The position numbers and the translations under genes are program-made. This document shows, piece after piece, positions 25,983 to 33,913 of a stretch of 64,000 bases of DNA. The stretch is from assembly GCF_003610555.1 (NCBI RefSeq), contig NZ_RAPQ01000009.1, positions 496,001 through 560,000 on the forward strand. Reading direction: 5' to 3'. Below the pieces are notes generated by a model that saw nothing but the letters and a program-made list of their open reading frames with translations, made no database searches and was not told the origin of the DNA. The first letter of the stretch is position 1. Every line of letters starts with the position of its first letter. Source of the stretch: Marinifilum flexuosum. GTDB taxonomy: Bacteria > Bacteroidota > Bacteroidia > Bacteroidales > Marinifilaceae.

Positions 25983-26092
25983 GAATTAGCACACCACTTA
26001 CATTGACTGATATTCAGATTGATATAAATAAAATGCTTAAACAAGAAAAGTTTAATCTAATGAACAGAAAATCTCAATCTGTAAAAATGACT

Positions 26093-26123
26093 TTTGGTAG
26101 TTTAAATTTTAATCCTACATTTG
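26093..26123 (+). promoter_or_regulatory. Promoter of the asnA leader
   Basis: TTTG at 26093-26096 and a perfect -7 box TACATTTG at 26116-26123 lie 19 bases apart. The predicted transcript start near 26129 is about 15 bases before the first leader-peptide ATG, which excludes the longer upstream reading frame as the translated form. Confidence 0.7.
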
Positions 26124-26143
26124 TAAGCAAGAAAGACAAAAAA

Positions 26144-26218
26144 ATGAGACAATTCAACAACAATAATAACTTCTTTAATAATTTGATGAATAATTCATCA
26201 GAACTGGGAAGGCTATAG
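26144..26218 (+). CDS. Asn-rich leader peptide 1 of the asnA attenuator
   Basis: A 24-codon frame starting MRQFNNNNNFFNN and ending SSELGRL contains nine Asn codons (five in a row at codons 5-9, two at 12-13, two at 16-17). It ends at TAG 26216-26218. The last codons contain TGGGAAGGCT, which can pair with AGCCTTCCCA of the terminator just downstream. If Asn-tRNA is scarce the ribosome stalls on the Asn run and this segment stays free to form the antiterminator; if translation reaches the stop, the segment is covered and the terminator forms. A longer in-frame start at 26003 lies upstream of the promoter and is rejected. Confidence 0.8.
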   Translation: MRQFNNNNNFFNNLMNNSSELGRL

Positions 26219-26244
26219 TTGTTATCGAAAAAATATTTTACACG

Positions 26245-26273
26245 AGCCTTCCCAAATTGGGAAGGCTTTTTTA
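26245..26273 (+). terminator. Attenuator terminator 1
   Basis: AGCCTTCCC (26245-26253) pairs with GGGAAGGCT (26259-26267) around AAATT, followed by TTTTT. The 5' arm can alternatively pair with the end of leader 1 (26205-26214), giving a 10-bp antiterminator. Confidence 0.85.
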
Positions 26274-26283
26274 TTTATAACAA

Positions 26284-26337
26284 ATGGTACAATTTTTCAA
26301 CAATAATAATAACAATAATAATTCTCCCCCAAGGTGA
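26284..26337 (+). CDS. Asn-rich leader peptide 2 of the asnA attenuator
   Basis: A 17-codon frame reading MVQFF, then eight consecutive Asn codons, then SPPR and TGA (26335-26337). It starts like leader 1 (M-x-Q-F), which suggests that the two attenuators came from a duplication. GGTGAGGAAG (26333-26342), which spans the stop codon, can pair with CTTTCTCACC (26369-26378) of the second terminator with one G-T pair. The logic is the same as for leader 1, so the two act in series. Confidence 0.8.
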   Translation: MVQFFNNNNNNNNSPPR

Positions 26338-26364
26338 GGAAGTAGCATTGTTATACCATATTAC

Positions 26365-26397
26365 AAGCCTTTCTCACCACAGAGAAAGGCTTTTTTA
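26365..26397 (+). terminator. Attenuator terminator 2
   Basis: AAGCCTTTCTC (26365-26375) pairs with GAGAAAGGCTT (26382-26392) around ACCACA and is followed by TTTT. It ends about 40 bases before the asnA ATG. Confidence 0.85.
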
Positions 26398-26436
26398 TTA
26401 TCAACTTATTTCTATTAACTAAAATTTTAAAAAATC

Positions 26437-27474
26437 ATGAAAAACTTAATTATTCCTAAGGCTTACAAAAGCATCTTATGTCCTGATGCAACTGAAAAAG
26501 CAATTAAATTTATTAAAGATCAGTTTCAACTTCAACTCTCATCGGAACTGAAACTACGTAGAGTTACAGCACCAATGATTGTATTGAAGGGTACTGGTTT
26601 GAACGATGATTTGAACGGTATTGAGCGACCTGTAGCATTTCCAATTAAAGGCTTGGGAGAACAAACTGCAGAGGTAGTTCACTCCTTGGCAAAATGGAAA
26701 AGATACATGCTTGGTGAACTTCAAATTCCTGTAGGTAAAGGACTTTATACCGATATGAACGCCCTTCGTCCTGATGAAGATTTCACCAACCTTCATTCAA
26801 TTTATGTAGATCAATGGGATTGGGAAAAATCAATCAGTAAAGAAGAGCGAAGCATTGACTACTTGATTAGAACCGTAAAGCAAGTTTATGCATCCATTAA
26901 AAGAACAGAGTACATTTTAAGTGAATACTACCCAGCTTTAAGTCCTCAATTGCCTGAGAAAATTACTTTCATTCACTCGGAAGAATTATTGGAAAAGTAT
27001 CCTGACTTAACTCCTAAAGAAAGAGAAACTGAAGCTGTGAAAGAATTTGGAGCAATCTTTATTATTGGTATTGGAGGAGAATTGAAAAACGGAGAACCAC
27101 ATGATGGTCGCGCTCCTGACTATGATGATTGGACTACTCCTTCGGTTAACGGATATAAAGGCTTAAACGGAGATATTATTCTTTGGAACCCTGTTCTTGA
27201 ACAAGCTTTTGAGATCTCATCAATGGGAGTTCGAGTAGATGAAAAAGCATTGCAGGAACAGCTTGAATTAAAAGGAGAAGAAAAACGCAAAGAGTTAATG
27301 TTCCACAAAAAGTTGCTTGCTGGTGAATTGCCTTATTCAGTGGGTGGAGGAATTGGTCAATCACGTTTGTGTATGTTTTTACTACGTAAGGCTCACATTG
27401 GTGAAGTTCAATCAAGTATCTGGCCAGATGAACTGAGAGATACTTGTAAAAAAGCAGGAATTATATTCTTGTAA
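26437..27474 (+). CDS. asnA: Aspartate-ammonia ligase (ammonia-dependent asparagine synthetase)
   Basis: This 345-residue AsnA is of normal family length. It makes asparagine from aspartate, ammonia and ATP in the cytoplasm and resembles class II aminoacyl-tRNA synthetases in fold. Visible landmarks are the VDQWDWEK segment, the RTVKQVYASIKRTE helix, FIIGIGGEL, DDWTT and the motif-3-like GGGIGQSRLCMFLL. Expression is probably controlled by the two Asn attenuators in its leader, which fits the product of the enzyme. It is transcribed alone. Confidence 0.97.
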   Translation: MKNLIIPKAYKSILCPDATEKAIKFIKDQFQLQLSSELKLRRVTAPMIVLKGTGLNDDLNGIERPVAFPIKGLGEQTAEVVHSLAKWKRYMLGELQIPVGKGLYTDMNALRPDEDFTNLHSIYVDQWDWEKSISKEERSIDYLIRTVKQVYASIKRTEYILSEYYPALSPQLPEKITFIHSEELLEKYPDLTPKERETEAVKEFGAIFIIGIGGELKNGEPHDGRAPDYDDWTTPSVNGYKGLNGDIILWNPVLEQAFEISSMGVRVDEKALQEQLELKGEEKRKELMFHKKLLAGELPYSVGGGIGQSRLCMFLLRKAHIGEVQSSIWPDELRDTCKKAGIIFL

Positions 27475-27490
27475 TGATTGTAGTCCCCCT

Positions 27491-27523
27491 ACAAAAAAAG
27501 AGGCTGTCTAACTGACAGCCTCT
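27491..27523 (-). terminator. Terminator downstream of the subtilisin-like gene
   Basis: AGAGGCTGTC and GACAGCCTCT (27499-27508, 27514-27523) form a stem around TAACT; the minus strand continues TTTTTTT. On the plus strand it may also slow asnA transcripts, but no good T run follows there. Confidence 0.8.
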
Positions 27524-27543
27524 TAAAACTTATGAAAAAAAAT

Positions 27544-28767
27544 CTATCTGTGAGCGATAGGATCTGCATTTCCGTCAGGATCATTATTCACATATCCATC
27601 TGTATTAATTGGGCCCAATAGCAACAATCCACAAACGTGAGGTGCAGCCATTGATGTTCCACTCATAGTACCATATCCTCCATTCAAATAACATGACTTA
27701 ACATTTACTCCTGGAGCACAAACATCAACAGGTGTTCCATAATTTGAGAATGAAGCAAAATTGTCATTGATATCAGAAGCTGATACAGTATAAACATTTG
27801 GATGGTTAGCTCTAGCTGGAGAATAATACAAAGCATCATCAGATGAATTACCTGCTGCAATTGAAATCAAAATTCCTAAATCAGCAACAGATTTCACAGT
27901 CTCATCGTAAGCATCGTAAGTATAACGAGATTTTGGTCCTAAACTCATATTAACAGCATCACCAGGCTGACCTTCAGCAGCAATATAATCCAATGCAGCC
28001 ATTGACCAAGACATGTTACCATTACCTCTTCTGTCAAGAACACGACAAGAAACAACTTTAGCATTAGGAGCAACTCCAATTACACCAATTGAATTATCCA
28101 AAGCAGCAACTGTACCTGCTACGTGAGTACCATGTCCATGCTGATCGTCTGGAGTAGTTTTACCTTGAGTAATGAAAGTTTTACTTCTTGCAACATCAAC
28201 GTTCAAGTCTGGGTGATCCATATCAATACCTGAATCAATAATCCAAGCAGTTTTTCCAGTACCATCACCAGCACCACCTACGCGTGTAATTCCCCATGGA
28301 GTTTCTTGTGCAGGTTGAGTACTTCCACCTCCTGGTTTTCCCAATGAGATTTGAATATCCTTCTCTACACGCTTTACTCTTGGATCAAGTAACAATTTTG
28401 CTACCTGATTTTCATTTAGTTTTACAGAGAAACCTTGAATTGCAGTACTGTAAGTATGCTCAACATTTTCTTCTGAGATTCCATTGCCTTTTAGGAACTT
28501 AACTACGTGCGACTTCATGCGAACTGCTTTCTTTTCGTAGCCTTTTAATCCTTTCAATTCACTCTTTAAAACAACATCATCATTAAATTGAACAACATAG
28601 GTACTCTTACCGCCTTTATTATCAGCAAATCCCGATTTCACATTTAAGGTAGCTTCTGAGCTTTCATTCAACATTTCATCCTCAATAGAATTGTCACAGG
28701 ATGTTACTACAGAACCAATTAGCGCTAATAATAGCATGGCTTTCATAGAATTTAAAAAATTCTTCAT
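27544..28767 (-). CDS. Subtilisin-like (S8) protease, lipoprotein with I9 propeptide
   Basis: This 407-residue protein has a lipoprotein signal ending at Cys24 (SVVTSC, then acidic residues). Residues about 55-140 are an inhibitor I9 prodomain (STYVVQFNDDVVLKS...KRVEKDIQI). The catalytic domain has Asp178 (IIDSGIDMDHPDL), His212 (GHGTHVAGT), the oxyanion Asn307 (AAGN) and Ser372 (GTSMAAPHVCG). The chain ends soon after the Ser motif with NNDPDGNADPIAHR, a short C-terminus. It is predicted to be attached to the outer membrane or cell surface and to degrade extracellular protein. Confidence 0.94.
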   Translation of the reverse strand: MKNFLNSMKAMLLLALIGSVVTSCDNSIEDEMLNESSEATLNVKSGFADNKGGKSTYVVQFNDDVVLKSELKGLKGYEKKAVRMKSHVVKFLKGNGISEENVEHTYSTAIQGFSVKLNENQVAKLLLDPRVKRVEKDIQISLGKPGGGSTQPAQETPWGITRVGGAGDGTGKTAWIIDSGIDMDHPDLNVDVARSKTFITQGKTTPDDQHGHGTHVAGTVAALDNSIGVIGVAPNAKVVSCRVLDRRGNGNMSWSMAALDYIAAEGQPGDAVNMSLGPKSRYTYDAYDETVKSVADLGILISIAAGNSSDDALYYSPARANHPNVYTVSASDINDNFASFSNYGTPVDVCAPGVNVKSCYLNGGYGTMSGTSMAAPHVCGLLLLGPINTDGYVNNDPDGNADPIAHR

Positions 28768-29040
28768 AAAAATTAAATTTTTATTAGTTAGTGATTAAGT
28801 GGTTAATTACAATACCCTTACACAAAATGCTTGTTTTACATTGTCAAGTGCATTGTAAATTTGATATACACCTATATATTCTCCTTTTTCCAAAAAGGTA
28901 ACCCAAAAAATGAAGTTTTTTTTCAAAAAAATTACCACACAAAACACAACAGATTGATATTTCGCACCTTAGTCTCGTTAATTATTTTTCTTATCATTTC
29001 TTTCTGCTTATATTTAGACTTAATCATCAAAATACTCCCT

Positions 29041-29565
29041 ATGAAAATCTTACTATACATTATCGGAGTTCTTGCCCTAGTTGTTGGCATACTCCACTTT
29101 ATGGCTCCAAAAACTTATCAGGTAGATAGAAAAATTGTTGTTTCAAAAGATGTTGATACAGTTTTCAAAAGCCTATGTTCGTTAAAAGAACAACAAATTT
29201 GGTCTCCTTGGGCTGAAAAAGATCCAGAGATGAAAATAACTTATAGTGGTAATGATGGTACCATTGGTTCATTTACACATTGGACAGGAAATAAGGATGT
29301 AGGTGAAGGTAAACAAGAAATTAAAAAGATTGAACCAAATTCTTACATCGAAACTGAACTGCGATTTCTGGAACCATGGGAATCTACGAGCACTGGCTTT
29401 TTTGAAATTAAACCTGTTGCCGAAGGAACTGAAGTTACCTGGGGCTTTAAAGGCAAAAACACTTTCCCTAGCACTGTGATGATGTTTTTTATAGATATGG
29501 ATAAAGCCATTGGTCCTGATTTTGAAAAAGGACTGGCGAAGTTTAAAGCTTACATCGAAAAATAA
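29041..29565 (+). CDS. SRPBCC-family protein with N-terminal membrane anchor
   Basis: The 174-residue protein begins with one hydrophobic segment (MKILLYIIGVLALVVGILHFM), then a START/polyketide-cyclase-like SRPBCC domain (QVDRKIVVSKDVDTVFKSL...QQIWSPWAEKDPEMKITYSG...TFPSTVMMFFIDMDKAIGPDFEKGLAKFK, shown in outline). Such domains bind hydrophobic ligands. The ATG at 29041 is preferred over a frame opening at 28831, whose extra 70 residues resemble untranslated AT-rich sequence. It lies 6 bases ahead of the DUF2892 gene, so both are one operon. Confidence 0.85.
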   Translation: MKILLYIIGVLALVVGILHFMAPKTYQVDRKIVVSKDVDTVFKSLCSLKEQQIWSPWAEKDPEMKITYSGNDGTIGSFTHWTGNKDVGEGKQEIKKIEPNSYIETELRFLEPWESTSTGFFEIKPVAEGTEVTWGFKGKNTFPSTVMMFFIDMDKAIGPDFEKGLAKFKAYIEK

Positions 29566-29571
29566 ACAGCT

Positions 29572-29787
29572 ATGAAGAAAAATATGGGAACTTTAGATCG
29601 CATCTTAAGAGTAATTGTATCAATAACCCTTGCGATTCTTTATTTTACAGATATCCTAACCGGAACCTTTGGTTTAATTGTATTCATTTTTGCCTGTGTA
29701 ATGTTTCTTACAAGTATAATTGGCAATTGTCCACCATATACATTAATGGGAATTAACACATGCAAGCTTAAACCAGAAAAAGAATAA
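29572..29787 (+). CDS. DUF2892 membrane protein (YgaP-like transmembrane domain)
   Basis: This 71-residue protein has the DUF2892 signature: the start MGTLDRILRVIVSITLAILYF, a second hydrophobic helix, then the GNCPPYTLMGINTCK motif. In YgaP this domain holds a rhodanese at the membrane; stand-alone copies have no known function. The Cys in GNCPPY and the second Cys near the end are conserved in the family. Confidence 0.92.
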   Translation: MKKNMGTLDRILRVIVSITLAILYFTDILTGTFGLIVFIFACVMFLTSIIGNCPPYTLMGINTCKLKPEKE

Positions 29788-29807
29788 AAAAATTCGTGCC
29801 AAAAATG

Positions 29808-29839
29808 AACCTCGAAGAGTTTTTCTTCGAGGTTTTTTT
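29808..29839 (+). terminator. Intrinsic terminator after the SRPBCC-DUF2892 pair
   Basis: ACCTCGAAGA and TCTTCGAGGT (29809-29818, 29824-29833) form a 10-bp stem followed by a T run. Confidence 0.9.
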
Positions 29840-29951
29840 GTATTATAAAACATCTTGAAATCTCTGATTTTCTTAGCTATATTTAAACAATTCATGATGC
29901 ATTTTGCATAAGAATACGGCATGCATAAGTATCATAAAAACCTAGCGACCT

Positions 29952-30323
29952 ATGAACAGAATTCAAGACAAAGATCGGATTGCCTATTGTGGAGTTAATT
30001 GCTCAACATGTCCGGCTTATGTTGCTACGCAAAGGCAACAGGAGAAGGTAAAGGTTAGAATTGCTAAACTATGGTCTGATGAAGATCACAAATACGAAGC
30101 CTGCGAGATTTCTTGCAAAGGATGTCATGAACCTTGGGGTAAAAAGTTTCGCCATTGCACCGAGTGTGCCGTAAGAGAATGTGCAAGACAAAAACTGTAT
30201 AACACTTGCGCTGAATGTGATGAATATCCTTGTAACAAACTAGTAGATTTACATCACACTCTGGATAAGAAAATTGCCAGAATTAATTTAGATGACTTAA
30301 GACAAAACAATAAAGCTGGTTAA
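29952..30323 (+). CDS. DUF3795-family Cys-rich protein
   Basis: This 123-residue protein has the DUF3795 arrangement: YCGVNCSTCPAY at the start, then CKGCHEPWGKKFRHCTECAVRECARQ and CAECDEYPCNKL. At least eleven cysteines are placed in pairs, which suggests metal binding, probably zinc or Fe-S. The function is unknown. The terminator hairpin includes the last codons and has the stop in its loop. Confidence 0.92.
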   Translation: MNRIQDKDRIAYCGVNCSTCPAYVATQRQQEKVKVRIAKLWSDEDHKYEACEISCKGCHEPWGKKFRHCTECAVRECARQKLYNTCAECDEYPCNKLVDLHHTLDKKIARINLDDLRQNNKAG

Positions 30324-30340
30324 TTCCAGCTTTTTTTTTA
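30312..30340 (+). terminator. Terminator overlapping the DUF3795 gene end
   Basis: AAAGCTGG (30312-30319) pairs with CCAGCTTT (30326-30333) and T residues follow. The stop codon lies in the loop. Confidence 0.85.
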
Positions 30341-30850
30341 GAATATTGGCAAGTTAATGGCCAATCTCCGAATTTGAAAAGCCAGAGAAAGACATTTTTC
30401 AACAGCTCGATAATTTTCCATTGGTTGCAGAATTACTGTCTCCACATTCTGATTTTTATTATTGAAATACCAGGATCGATGATGCCCATCGTGAACAATG
30501 TAACGTATTCTCTTTTCCAGGTACAGATCCCAAACGATAATAGGAGGAAACTCCTCTCCTTTTTCAGCAATATATTCATGAGCCGCATCAACCATGTGCA
30601 GTTTTTCTTGCTCTAAACGAACTTGACTAGCCCACAATACTTTTGGATTCATAATTTTAGGTGGTAAAATTTTAATATGCTCAGGTTTCAATTGAAACTG
30701 CACACTTGCCAACTTGCACAAATTTGCCGTGGTATTTCCTTTTACCCAATGCGTTCTCCCCAGAAAGGCATTGTAACCTCTCTCCCTTTCTGCCGGATCC
30801 ATAGAAAGCAATAATTTAGTTATCTCGAATGGGGACTTGATCTGCATCAT
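30338..30850 (-). CDS. ParB-like domain protein of unknown function
   Basis: This 170-residue protein contains a segment resembling the ParB/sulfiredoxin-type fold: FPPIIVWDLYLE...IRYIVHDGHHRSWYF, where DGHHR corresponds to the DG.HR core of ParB N-terminal domains. The N-terminal third (DPAERERGYNAFLGRTHWVKG) is helical. There is no parA neighbour, so a role in partition is unlikely. It is convergent with the DUF3795 gene. Confidence 0.8.
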   Translation of the reverse strand: MMQIKSPFEITKLLLSMDPAERERGYNAFLGRTHWVKGNTTANLCKLASVQFQLKPEHIKILPPKIMNPKVLWASQVRLEQEKLHMVDAAHEYIAEKGEEFPPIIVWDLYLEKRIRYIVHDGHHRSWYFNNKNQNVETVILQPMENYRAVEKCLSLAFQIRRLAINLPIF

Positions 30851-30944
30851 ATACCCTCAAGTTACAAATATCTGTAGACAATGGGGTACTGTTGTACAGG
30901 GTATTATAATACCTCACACTCTATAAGCCTAACTATGGATTGTA

Positions 30945-30984
30945 CATTAGCTTAAGGATAGACACTGCATTAGCATAAGGATGT
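30945..30984. repeat. Short direct repeat CATTAGCnTAAGGAT
   Basis: CATTAGCTTAAGGAT (30945) and CATTAGCATAAGGAT (30968) differ by one base and lie 23 bases apart, upstream of the ParB-like gene and downstream of the kinase gene. They may be a tandem operator. Confidence 0.4.
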
Positions 30985-31023
30985 AGAGTCTATTCTTCCA
31001 CTGTTCTCATTAAGCAAGTTCAA

Positions 31024-32373
31024 TCAAAACTGTAAGGTAAATTCAGTAAGGCAATTGGGCTTGGAACGAACGGCAATAGTACCGCTATGCAATCTCATTA
31101 TTTGTCTCGACAAGTTTAATCCAATTCCAGAACCTTTTTCCTTGGTGGTAAAAAATGGAGTAAAAACATTGTCAATTACATCTTCTGGAATTCCTGCTCC
31201 ATTATCTCGAATAATGATAAAATTAACTGGATTCGCTTCTCCCGTGGAAATGAACAAAGTTTTATTTTCAGTTTCTTTCAGTGCATCAATCGCGTTTCGA
31301 ACCAAATTAATCAATACTTGAGTAATCAATTTCTCATCGGCAATTAATTCCTGATCCTTATCCTGAAGATGATATGTAAACTCTATTTTCTCAGCTTTGA
31401 ATTCTTCTTTAAAAAGCATTTCAATTTGCATGAAAAGTTTCTCCATCCGAATCAACTCAAAATATGGCTTAGGCAAATGGGTTAGATTTTTGTATTCATC
31501 AACAAACGCCAAAAGTCCCTTGCTTCGTTTTCGAATGGTGGTTAAGCCCATAATGGTATTGGAAATCGTTCCCTCATCAATAAAATCATCTTTTGATTTT
31601 TCCTCATTGTTCTGATACAATTCAATCAAACTTGCTGATAACATAGAAATTGGACTAACCGAATTGGTAATTTCATGTGCAAAAACACGAATCAACTTGT
31701 GCATGGCATCCATTTCTCCTTTGTCAACTGCATTTTTAATATCCTGGAAAGCAACCACTTTCAACTGTTCATCTTCCAGTCTAAAACTTGTGGCTTTAAC
31801 TGCCAATTTTAAAATTCTGTTTTTAACCAAGTAATTCCTTAACTTTTGCTTGCCCGATTTTGTTCTTTCCAAAAAATCAGGAAACTCCTTATCGATACAT
31901 TCCAATTCGGATATATTCAAAAAATCCTCCACCAAAAACAACTCTTTAAAAGCAGGATTGCACAACTTCACATTCCCTTCTTTATCAAAGGCTAGAAGTC
32001 CGATCCCAACCAATTCCAAAGTATGCTGAAAAAAAATAAAATCCTTTTCCTTCTCTATTTTAACCTTTCCAAACGCATTGATAATATGGTTAAAACTTTG
32101 GTGTAGATTTTTAAAGGCCTTGTCTTTTTTTTGCTCATTAAAAACCAGTGTTGCATCCTGATATTGAAAGGCGTCAAAAAAGCGAGACAAATCTCTATTG
32201 GTTTTATTCACATAGTGCAATAAATAAACAATTTGCAACACCCATAGTACAACCAAACTATAGGTTGTAACCACCATATATTCTTTCGAATGAACATATA
32301 AAAACAACACCGGGGTAAGCGATATTAAAATCACCTGTATTATTATTCCAATATAGAATTGCCTATAAATCAT
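31024..32373 (-). CDS. Sensor histidine kinase (NtrB-like partner of the sigma-54 regulator)
   Basis: This 449-residue kinase has two N-terminal membrane helices (about residues 5-27 and 33-53) with a very short outer loop, a PAS-like region (about 115-215), the H box FAHEITNSVSPIS with His233, and an ATPase domain with NLVRNAIDAL, DNGAGIP, FTPFFTTKEKGSGIGL. The lack of a sizeable outside domain suggests it senses a membrane signal or stress. Its start overlaps the regulator gene by 11 bases. Together they likely control the divergent ABC operon. Confidence 0.94.
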   Translation of the reverse strand: MIYRQFYIGIIIQVILISLTPVLFLYVHSKEYMVVTTYSLVVLWVLQIVYLLHYVNKTNRDLSRFFDAFQYQDATLVFNEQKKDKAFKNLHQSFNHIINAFGKVKIEKEKDFIFFQHTLELVGIGLLAFDKEGNVKLCNPAFKELFLVEDFLNISELECIDKEFPDFLERTKSGKQKLRNYLVKNRILKLAVKATSFRLEDEQLKVVAFQDIKNAVDKGEMDAMHKLIRVFAHEITNSVSPISMLSASLIELYQNNEEKSKDDFIDEGTISNTIMGLTTIRKRSKGLLAFVDEYKNLTHLPKPYFELIRMEKLFMQIEMLFKEEFKAEKIEFTYHLQDKDQELIADEKLITQVLINLVRNAIDALKETENKTLFISTGEANPVNFIIIRDNGAGIPEDVIDNVFTPFFTTKEKGSGIGLNLSRQIMRLHSGTIAVRSKPNCLTEFTLQF

Positions 32374-33733
32374 ACTTTTTGATTTTGTCGTACAAGGTTG
32401 AACGATTAATTCCTAACTCTTTTGCTGCCATACTCATATTTCCTCCCGTAAACTGAATGGCTTTTTTTATCAACACCCGTTCATTTTCTATTAGGTTAAA
32501 ACTATCAGGCATTACTTCAGTTTTTTTAAGCGATTCCCCAATCATTATGTCCTCAGCATTCAGCTTTGCCGAATCATTTAAGATTACAGTCTTCTCAATG
32601 ATATGTTGTAACTCTCTAATATTTCCTGGCCATGCATGTTTCTCCAGCTTTACTATGGCTGATTTATTCATCTGCATGCTTTCCTTAGCATATTGCTTTG
32701 TAAATTTTTCAAGGTAAAATTGCGATAGCTCTGCAATATCTTCTGATCGTTCTTTTAAAGATGGTAATTCCAATGATATGGTATTTATTCGATACAACAA
32801 ATCCTCGCGAAATAATCCATCTGCAACCATTTTATGCAAATTGCAATTGGTTGCTGCAACAATTCTAACATCAATTTGTACAGGAGTACTACCGCCTACA
32901 GGAATTACTTCTTTTCGTTGAATCACAGTCAACAACTTCGTCTGTAAATGCAAGGGAACATTTCCAATTTCATCTAAAAACAAGGTTCCTCCTGATGCCA
33001 ATTCAAATCTTCCCATTCGGTCCTCTTTAGCATCGGTAAAAGCTCCTTTCTTGTGTCCAAACAATTCACTTTCGAACAATGATTCCGTAATTGCACCCAA
33101 ATCAACATGAACAAAAATTTGATCACTCCTGGTCGAACGCAAATGAACTTCACGTGCAACTACCTCCTTCCCTGTTCCATTCTCTCCTGTAATCAGAACA
33201 TTGGCATCGGTAGCAGCAACTTTATCCACTGTGCGAAAAACCTCCTTCATTCTGGCAGATTTTCCGATTACAAAACTTTTATTTTTGTTGATTTCCTGAT
33301 TTAACCTCTTCTGCTTCGACTTCAAACTCTTTATTTCCATTTTAGAACAACGAAGTTGATAAGCAGCCAAAAGCGTTGATAGAATATGCTTCTCATCCCA
33401 GGACTTTTGAACAAAATCAACAGCTCCCTCCTTCATAGCTCTCACTGCCAATTCGATATCTCCATATGCCGTAATAAATACAACACAGGCATTTTTATCA
33501 AAATCCAGTATTTGTTTTAACCAATAAAGACCTTCATTTCCAGAATTAATTCCTGCTTTAAAATTCATATCCAGCAAAATGACATCATATTCCTTCTCTC
33601 TTAGTTTTGATACAAGAACATTAGGATTCTTTATGGTATCAATCGATTCAAAGTGTGATTTTAAAAATAGTTGAAAAGCAAACAGTAACTCTTCATTATC
33701 ATCTACAATTAGAAGTCGTCCTTTTTGTGGCAT
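32363..33733 (-). CDS. Sigma-54-dependent response regulator (NtrC family)
   Basis: This 456-residue protein has three domains: receiver (about 1-125; phosphorylated Asp55 in ILLDMNF), AAA+ (about 150-385; Walker A GENGTGKE, Walker B GGTLFLDEIG) and a Fis-type HTH at the end (MAAKELGINRSTLYDKIKKY). The sigma-54 contact loop reads GAFTDA rather than the common GAFTGA. It should bind the dyads at 33776 and 33797 and activate the divergent -24/-12 promoter. One of the dyads also overlaps its own promoter, which suggests self-control. Confidence 0.95.
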   Translation of the reverse strand: MPQKGRLLIVDDNEELLFAFQLFLKSHFESIDTIKNPNVLVSKLREKEYDVILLDMNFKAGINSGNEGLYWLKQILDFDKNACVVFITAYGDIELAVRAMKEGAVDFVQKSWDEKHILSTLLAAYQLRCSKMEIKSLKSKQKRLNQEINKNKSFVIGKSARMKEVFRTVDKVAATDANVLITGENGTGKEVVAREVHLRSTRSDQIFVHVDLGAITESLFESELFGHKKGAFTDAKEDRMGRFELASGGTLFLDEIGNVPLHLQTKLLTVIQRKEVIPVGGSTPVQIDVRIVAATNCNLHKMVADGLFREDLLYRINTISLELPSLKERSEDIAELSQFYLEKFTKQYAKESMQMNKSAIVKLEKHAWPGNIRELQHIIEKTVILNDSAKLNAEDIMIGESLKKTEVMPDSFNLIENERVLIKKAIQFTGGNMSMAAKELGINRSTLYDKIKKYDL

Positions 33734-33761
33734 AACAAGATGTATCGATTGGTTTTATTTT

Positions 33762-33790
33762 CAAAGTTAACAGATTGTTGTAATTCACAA
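33762..33790 (-). promoter_or_regulatory. Promoter of the regulator-kinase operon
   Basis: On the minus strand a perfect -7 box TAACTTTG (33769-33762) has TTG (33790-33788) 18 bases upstream. A start near 33757 would leave about 24 bases of leader. The -33 part lies within the first activator dyad. Confidence 0.55.
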
Positions 33791-33815
33791 CATGAGGTGT
33801 TGGAAATTCCAACAC
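33776..33815. promoter_or_regulatory. Paired activator sites (upstream enhancer) of the ABC operon
   Basis: Two related dyads, TGTTGTAATTCACAACA (33776-33792) and GTGTTGGAAATTCCAACAC (33797-33815), have centres 22 bases apart, or two helical turns. The second is a perfect palindrome. They share arms TGTTG/CAACA and lie about 90-110 bases ahead of the predicted sigma-54 start, where NtrC-family activators normally bind. Confidence 0.7.
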
Positions 33816-33866
33816 AAAATATTTCACCAAAATACTAACTGTTTGATTTTCTGAAGCAATTTTATT

Positions 33867-33883
33867 TGGCACGCCAATTGGCA
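33867..33883 (+). promoter_or_regulatory. Sigma-54 (-24/-12) promoter of the ABC transporter operon
   Basis: TGGCACG, four bases, then TTGG(CA) matches TGGCACG-N4-TTGC with a single mismatch in the -12 element. The transcript would start near 33894, about 20 bases before the ATPase ATG. Part of the element is also a palindrome (GCCAATTGGC). Confidence 0.65.
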
Positions 33884-33913
33884 TTACAAAAGCGAACCTT
33901 TAAATTGAAAATA

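Noticed and set aside
26003-26143. N-terminal part of a 71-codon frame that ends in leader peptide 1
   Set aside because: It lies upstream of the -33/-7 promoter, so it should not be in the transcript. Only the last 24 codons, with the Asn run, are kept as the leader peptide.
28831-29040. 70-residue N-terminal extension of the SRPBCC gene
   Set aside because: The extension has unusual AT-rich composition, and the natural membrane-anchor start is at 29041.
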